Translations under genes and position numbers: made by a program
In this document: in pieces, positions 47,620 to 50,535 of the stretch
Layout of the letters: every line of letters starts with the position of its first letter
Position numbering within the stretch: position 1 is the first letter of the stretch
The notes under the pieces: generated by a model
Database searches by the model: none
What the model was told of the DNA's origin: nothing
What the model saw: only the letters and a program-made list of their open reading frames with translations
DNA from: UBA3210 sp963653535
GTDB taxonomy: Bacteria; Bacillota_I; Bacilli_A; RFN20; CAG-449
Direction: 5' to 3'
Assembly: GCA_963653535.1 (NCBI GenBank)
Contig: CAVJWU010000005.1
Coordinates: 1 to 50,535, forward strand
Length of the DNA: 50,535 nucleotides

Positions 47620-48889
47620 AAAAGAATACATTTTAGATTATCCTAAATTCACTCCTGAGATGAAAAAAACTCATACAATTTTAGTTCCTTCTTTCCTTGA
47701 TTCTCATATGGATATAATCGCTGGTGCGATTGAAAAAATGGGATTTAAAGCAAAGATTCTTCAAAACAAAGAAACTATCTTAGTTAAAGAAGGACTAAAA
47801 TATGTTCATAACGATACTTGTTACCCTGCAACATGTGTTATTGGCCAATTTATCGATGCTTTAAAACATGAAAGTGATGTTCATCATGTCGCACTTGTTT
47901 TAACTCAAACTGGTGGAGGATGTCGTGCGACTAATTATGTACCATTGCTTAGAAAAGCATTAGAAAATGCCGGCTTTGGCTTTGTTCCTGTTATTACGTT
48001 AAATCTTGGTGATTTATCTAAATCAGAAGGTATTGATATTACTTTACCTTTCTTAATGAATCTTCTCGCGGCAGTTACTTATGGTGATACAATAATGTAT
48101 TTGCATAATAAAACTAGATCTTATGAGACGAAAAAAGGTAGCTCAGATGAACTAGTGATAAAGTGGAATAATTACTTAAGAAGTGAACTAAGAAATGGTA
48201 GAGGATCTTCTTTACATCAAATAAAAAAGAATTTAAAAGCAATTGTTCAAGATTTCGCTTCTTTACCTATTGAAATTATTCCTAAACCAAAAGTAGGTAT
48301 TGTTGGAGAGATATATGTTAAATATGCTTCAATCGGCAATAATAACCTTGAACAATTCTTAATTTCTGAAGGGGCAGAAATCTGTGTGCCTGGTGTCTTT
48401 GGTTTCTTATTATATTGTTTCGCGAATGGTGAATATGACCACCGTTATTATGGAACTAAATTATCAAAGAAAATCTATAATACCTTCTTATTAAAATTCA
48501 TTACTCATTACGAAACATTAATGATTAAATCAATTAAGAAATATTCTTCCTTTACTCCAATGAAGCCATTTAAAGAAACAAGAAAAGAATCGTTAGGTGT
48601 TATTAAACACGGGGCTAAAATGGGTGAAGGATGGTTACTTTCCGCGGAGATGAAAGAACTTATTAAAGAAGGTTATCCTAATATTGTCTGCGCTCAACCA
48701 TTTGGTTGTCTACCAAATCATGTTTGTGGTAAAGGCGTTATGAACAAATTAAAATCCTTGTATCCAGAAACTAATATTACTCCAATCGATTATGATTCTT
48801 CGGCTAGTAAAGTTAACCAAGAAAATAGAATTAAATTAATGCTTGCTCTTGCAAGAGAAAATATAGGTAAACAAAATGGAAAAGACTAA
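47609..48889 (+). CDS. 2-hydroxyacyl-CoA dehydratase-like (HgdB-type) partner of the activase
   Basis: 426 residues. It overlaps the activase by 11 bases, in the +1 frame, with its own SD (AAGGAG). Conserved cysteines that could ligate an iron-sulfur cluster lie in HNDTCYPATCVIGQF (about 70-84), QTGGGCRATNY (about 107) and QPFGCLPNHVCGKGV (about 366-380). The pattern matches the C-terminal portion of the long fused activase proteins (COG3580/COG3581-like). The two should work as a complex. No CoA-transferase or fermentation enzymes are nearby, so the substrate is unknown; it may reduce a small molecule rather than take part in amino-acid fermentation. Confidence 0.85.
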   Translation: MENKKEYILDYPKFTPEMKKTHTILVPSFLDSHMDIIAGAIEKMGFKAKILQNKETILVKEGLKYVHNDTCYPATCVIGQFIDALKHESDVHHVALVLTQTGGGCRATNYVPLLRKALENAGFGFVPVITLNLGDLSKSEGIDITLPFLMNLLAAVTYGDTIMYLHNKTRSYETKKGSSDELVIKWNNYLRSELRNGRGSSLHQIKKNLKAIVQDFASLPIEIIPKPKVGIVGEIYVKYASIGNNNLEQFLISEGAEICVPGVFGFLLYCFANGEYDHRYYGTKLSKKIYNTFLLKFITHYETLMIKSIKKYSSFTPMKPFKETRKESLGVIKHGAKMGEGWLLSAEMKELIKEGYPNIVCAQPFGCLPNHVCGKGVMNKLKSLYPETNITPIDYDSSASKVNQENRIKLMLALARENIGKQNGKD

Positions 48890-49340
48890 TGTTTCTAGAC
48901 TATTAGATGCAGCAAAAATCGAATATAAGATGCATTCTTATAGTTCTTCTATTACGAATGGTGAAGAAGTTGCAAAAGCTTTAGCTCAAGATGAAGAACA
49001 AGTATTTAAAACACTTGTAACTAAAGCTAATGATAAAAATTATTATGTTTTTTGTATTCCTGTAAATCATTCTTTAGATTTAAAAAAGGCTGCAAAAGCA
49101 GTCGGAGTTAAATCAATTGAAATGATTCATCAAAAAGAACTTCTCCCTTTAACTGGTTATATTCATGGAGGATGTTCTCCGATTGGAATGAAAAAGAAAT
49201 TTAAAACGATTATTAATGATACTGCCATATTATTTGATACAATATGTGTTTCCGCCGGAAAAGTCGGCTTTCAAATAGAAATTGAACCTAATATTCTAGC
49301 AAAATACGTAGAAGCAGAATTTGTTGATATTATTAATTAA
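48876..49340 (+). CDS. ybaK: Cys-tRNA(Pro)/Cys-tRNA(Cys) deacylase YbaK (EbsC)
   Basis: 154 residues, normal length. Hydrolyses Cys-tRNA(Pro) made by mistake by ProRS. Family signatures: EYKMHSYSS near the start, VFKTLVTKANDKNYYVFCIPVNHSLDLKKAAKAVGVKSIEM with the catalytic lysine region, and LPLTGYIHGGCSPIGMKKKF followed by SAGKVGFQIEI. It overlaps the preceding gene by 14 bases, so it is part of the operon and translationally coupled, though its role in translation quality control has no evident link to the activase. Confidence 0.95.
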   Translation: MEKTNVSRLLDAAKIEYKMHSYSSSITNGEEVAKALAQDEEQVFKTLVTKANDKNYYVFCIPVNHSLDLKKAAKAVGVKSIEMIHQKELLPLTGYIHGGCSPIGMKKKFKTIINDTAILFDTICVSAGKVGFQIEIEPNILAKYVEAEFVDIIN

Positions 49341-49354
49341 AAGGAGATAATAAA

Positions 49355-50386
49355 ATGATTAAATTTAATGATGATTTATTTAAAAAAATATCACATGACA
49401 TCTTTACTTGTGATTCACCTACAGGATTTACAGATAACGCTGTTAAACTAGTAGAAAGCTATATAAAAGATTTTGGCTATGACTATAAGATTTTAAATAA
49501 CGGTGCATTAGAAGTTTCTATTGAAGGAAAAGATAATTCTAAAACTGTGGCTACAAGTGCACACTTAGACACATTAGGCCTCATGGTTCGTTCTATTAAA
49601 AGTAATGGAACTTTAGCTTTAACAGTTCTCGGAGGACCTTCAACTCCAACTTTAGATGGTGAATATTGCAAGATCTATACTAGAGATAATAAAGTTTATA
49701 CTGGAACTATTCTTTCTACTTCTCCAGCAGTTCACGTCTATCCTGATGCAAAAACAAAAGCTAGAGATATTGATAATCTTGAAGTAAGATTAGATGAAAA
49801 AGTTTTTTCTAAAGCTGATGTAGAAAAACTAGGTATTCAAAACGGTGATATTGTTTGTTATGATCCTAAATTTGAAATCACTGAATCTGGCTTCTTAAAA
49901 ACTAGATTTATTGATGACAAAGCATCAGTAGTTATTTTATTGATGCTATTATCATACATGAAAGAACATAATTTAACTCCTAAATACAATACTAAAATGT
50001 ATTTTGTTGTCTATGAAGAAGTAGGACATGGTGCGAGTGCAGTAAGTGAAGAAATTTCCGAATTTGTCACTCTAGATATGGGCTGTATAGGCCTAGATTT
50101 AGCAGGAAATGAATATTCATGTTCCATTTGCGCAAAAGATGCTAGTGGACCATATGATTATGAATTAACCACTAGATTAATTAACTTAGCTAAAGAAAAC
50201 AATATTAAATATACAGTTGATATCTTCCCTTTCTATAGTAGTGATGTTTCAGCTGCTTCTAGAGCTGGTAGAGACTTTAAAGGTGCTTTAATTGGTACTG
50301 GTGTACACGCCTCTCATGGCATGGAAAGAACACACATTGAAGGTATTAAAAATACCTTAGATTTAATCTATTTATACTTAATTTAA
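49355..50386 (+). CDS. M42 family metallopeptidase (glutamyl aminopeptidase/endoglucanase type)
   Basis: 343 residues. Forms large cytoplasmic tetrahedral aminopeptidases that trim peptides. Metal and catalytic residues are seen in VATSAHLDTLGLMV (His, Asp), FLKTRFIDDKASV (bridging Asp), VVYEEVGHGAS (Glu-Glu), LDMGCIGLD (Asp) and SHGMERTHIEG (final His). The early CDSPTGFTDN is also conserved. SD AAGGAG. It follows YbaK by 14 bases and ends the operon at a GAAA-loop terminator. Confidence 0.93.
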   Translation: MIKFNDDLFKKISHDIFTCDSPTGFTDNAVKLVESYIKDFGYDYKILNNGALEVSIEGKDNSKTVATSAHLDTLGLMVRSIKSNGTLALTVLGGPSTPTLDGEYCKIYTRDNKVYTGTILSTSPAVHVYPDAKTKARDIDNLEVRLDEKVFSKADVEKLGIQNGDIVCYDPKFEITESGFLKTRFIDDKASVVILLMLLSYMKEHNLTPKYNTKMYFVVYEEVGHGASAVSEEISEFVTLDMGCIGLDLAGNEYSCSICAKDASGPYDYELTTRLINLAKENNIKYTVDIFPFYSSDVSAASRAGRDFKGALIGTGVHASHGMERTHIEGIKNTLDLIYLYLI

Positions 50387-50389
50387 CAC

Positions 50390-50406
50390 AAAGGCGAAAG
50401 CCTTTT
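50390..50406 (+). terminator. Terminator of the activase-M42 operon
   Basis: AAAGGC and GCCTTT flank a GAAA tetraloop, followed by T. The mature tRNA-Gly begins three bases later, so the tRNA may be cut from a readthrough transcript; no promoter fits between. Confidence 0.7.
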
Positions 50407-50408
50407 AT

Positions 50409-50482
50409 GCAATCATAGTTTAATGGTAGAACTGATGCTTCCCAAGCTTCTAGCGCGGGTTCGATTCCCGTTGATTGCTCCA
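50409..50482 (+). tRNA. tRNA-Gly (CCC)
   Basis: 74 bases including encoded CCA. The acceptor stem GCAATCA/TGATTGC is fully paired; discriminator U; D arm GTTTAATGGTAGAAC; anticodon loop TTCCCAA, so CCC reads GGG; T arm GCGGGTTCGATTCCCGT. The anticodon stem GATGC/GCTTC has one U-U mismatch in its middle. G1-C72, U73 and C35-C36 are glycine identity elements. Confidence 0.93.
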
Positions 50483-50494
50483 TTTTAATTATAT

Positions 50495-50526
50495 AGGTTT
50501 GATACAATGTCAAACCTTTTATTTTT
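50495..50526 (+). terminator. tRNA-Gly terminator
   Basis: AGGTTTGA (50495-50502) and TCAAACCT (50510-50517) pair perfectly across a seven-base loop, followed by a T-rich tail. Confidence 0.88.
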
Positions 50527-50535
50527 GCCAATTAT

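Noticed and set aside
1..50535. Mobile elements, CRISPR arrays, prophage or a replication origin
   Set aside because: No transposase, integrase other than XerC, regular repeat-spacer array, phage structural gene or DnaA-box cluster was seen; base composition looks even throughout.

Overview
The window is AT-rich, densely packed, with no mobile element, CRISPR array or rRNA. It reads as a chromosome segment of an uncultured-type member of Bacilli (Bacillota), near the RF39/RFN20/Erysipelotrichia side. Reasons: a PolC-type replicative polymerase, RbgA, TrmFO, CdaA, strong AGGAGG Shine-Dalgarno (SD) sites, and the Bacillota-like order rpsB-tsf-pyrH-frr-cdsA-dxr-rseP-polC. dxr implies a MEP isoprenoid route, unlike true mycoplasmas. 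None of the 48 annotated genes ends in TGA (TAA or TAG only) and none shows an internal TGA, while Trp is TGG.

Layout. 1-2334 (minus): two secreted proteins, one with Ig-like repeats. 2504-5008: asnS plus an unknown membrane-anchored protein. 5103-7213 (minus): three membrane proteins of unknown function. 7298-9377: thioredoxin-like lipoprotein, YebC and a membrane protein. 9480-10438: rplM-rpsI with a structured leader. 10539-18763: a TPR-like membrane protein, lepB-rbgA-rnhB, dprA, topA, trmFO, xerC. 18769-33816: rpsB with an elaborate leader, tsf, pyrH, frr, cdsA, dxr, rseP, polC, a CvpA-like protein, an MgtC-like protein, rdgB, cdaA, surE. 33911-37914: tRNA-Val, metallo-beta-lactamase-fold protein, YlmH-like protein, MerR regulator, exported endonuclease/phosphatase-fold protein, HAD phosphatase. 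37941-41508: a nucleobase region with an uraA-like permease behind a leader-peptide attenuator and guaA behind a guanine-class riboswitch; each has a cre-like operator upstream. 41651-44548: a small membrane protein and a convergent zinc-ribbon/SPFH operon recalling Bacillus YdjI-YdjG. 44698-50386: an acyl-CoA-dehydratase-type activase split over two genes, YbaK, M42 peptidase. 50409: tRNA-Gly(CCC).

Control is the most distinctive theme. Many intrinsic terminators sit directly before the SD of the next co-directional gene, leaving no room for a promoter (8730, dprA, pyrH, surE, uraA, guaA). Expression of those genes probably depends on regulated or leaky readthrough. The best candidates for undescribed biology are the uraA leader-peptide attenuator, the G-rich linker between the guanine aptamer and guaA, the rpsB leader with its pseudoknot and six-codon upstream ORF, the missing TGA codon, and the zinc-ribbon/SPFH operon without PspA.
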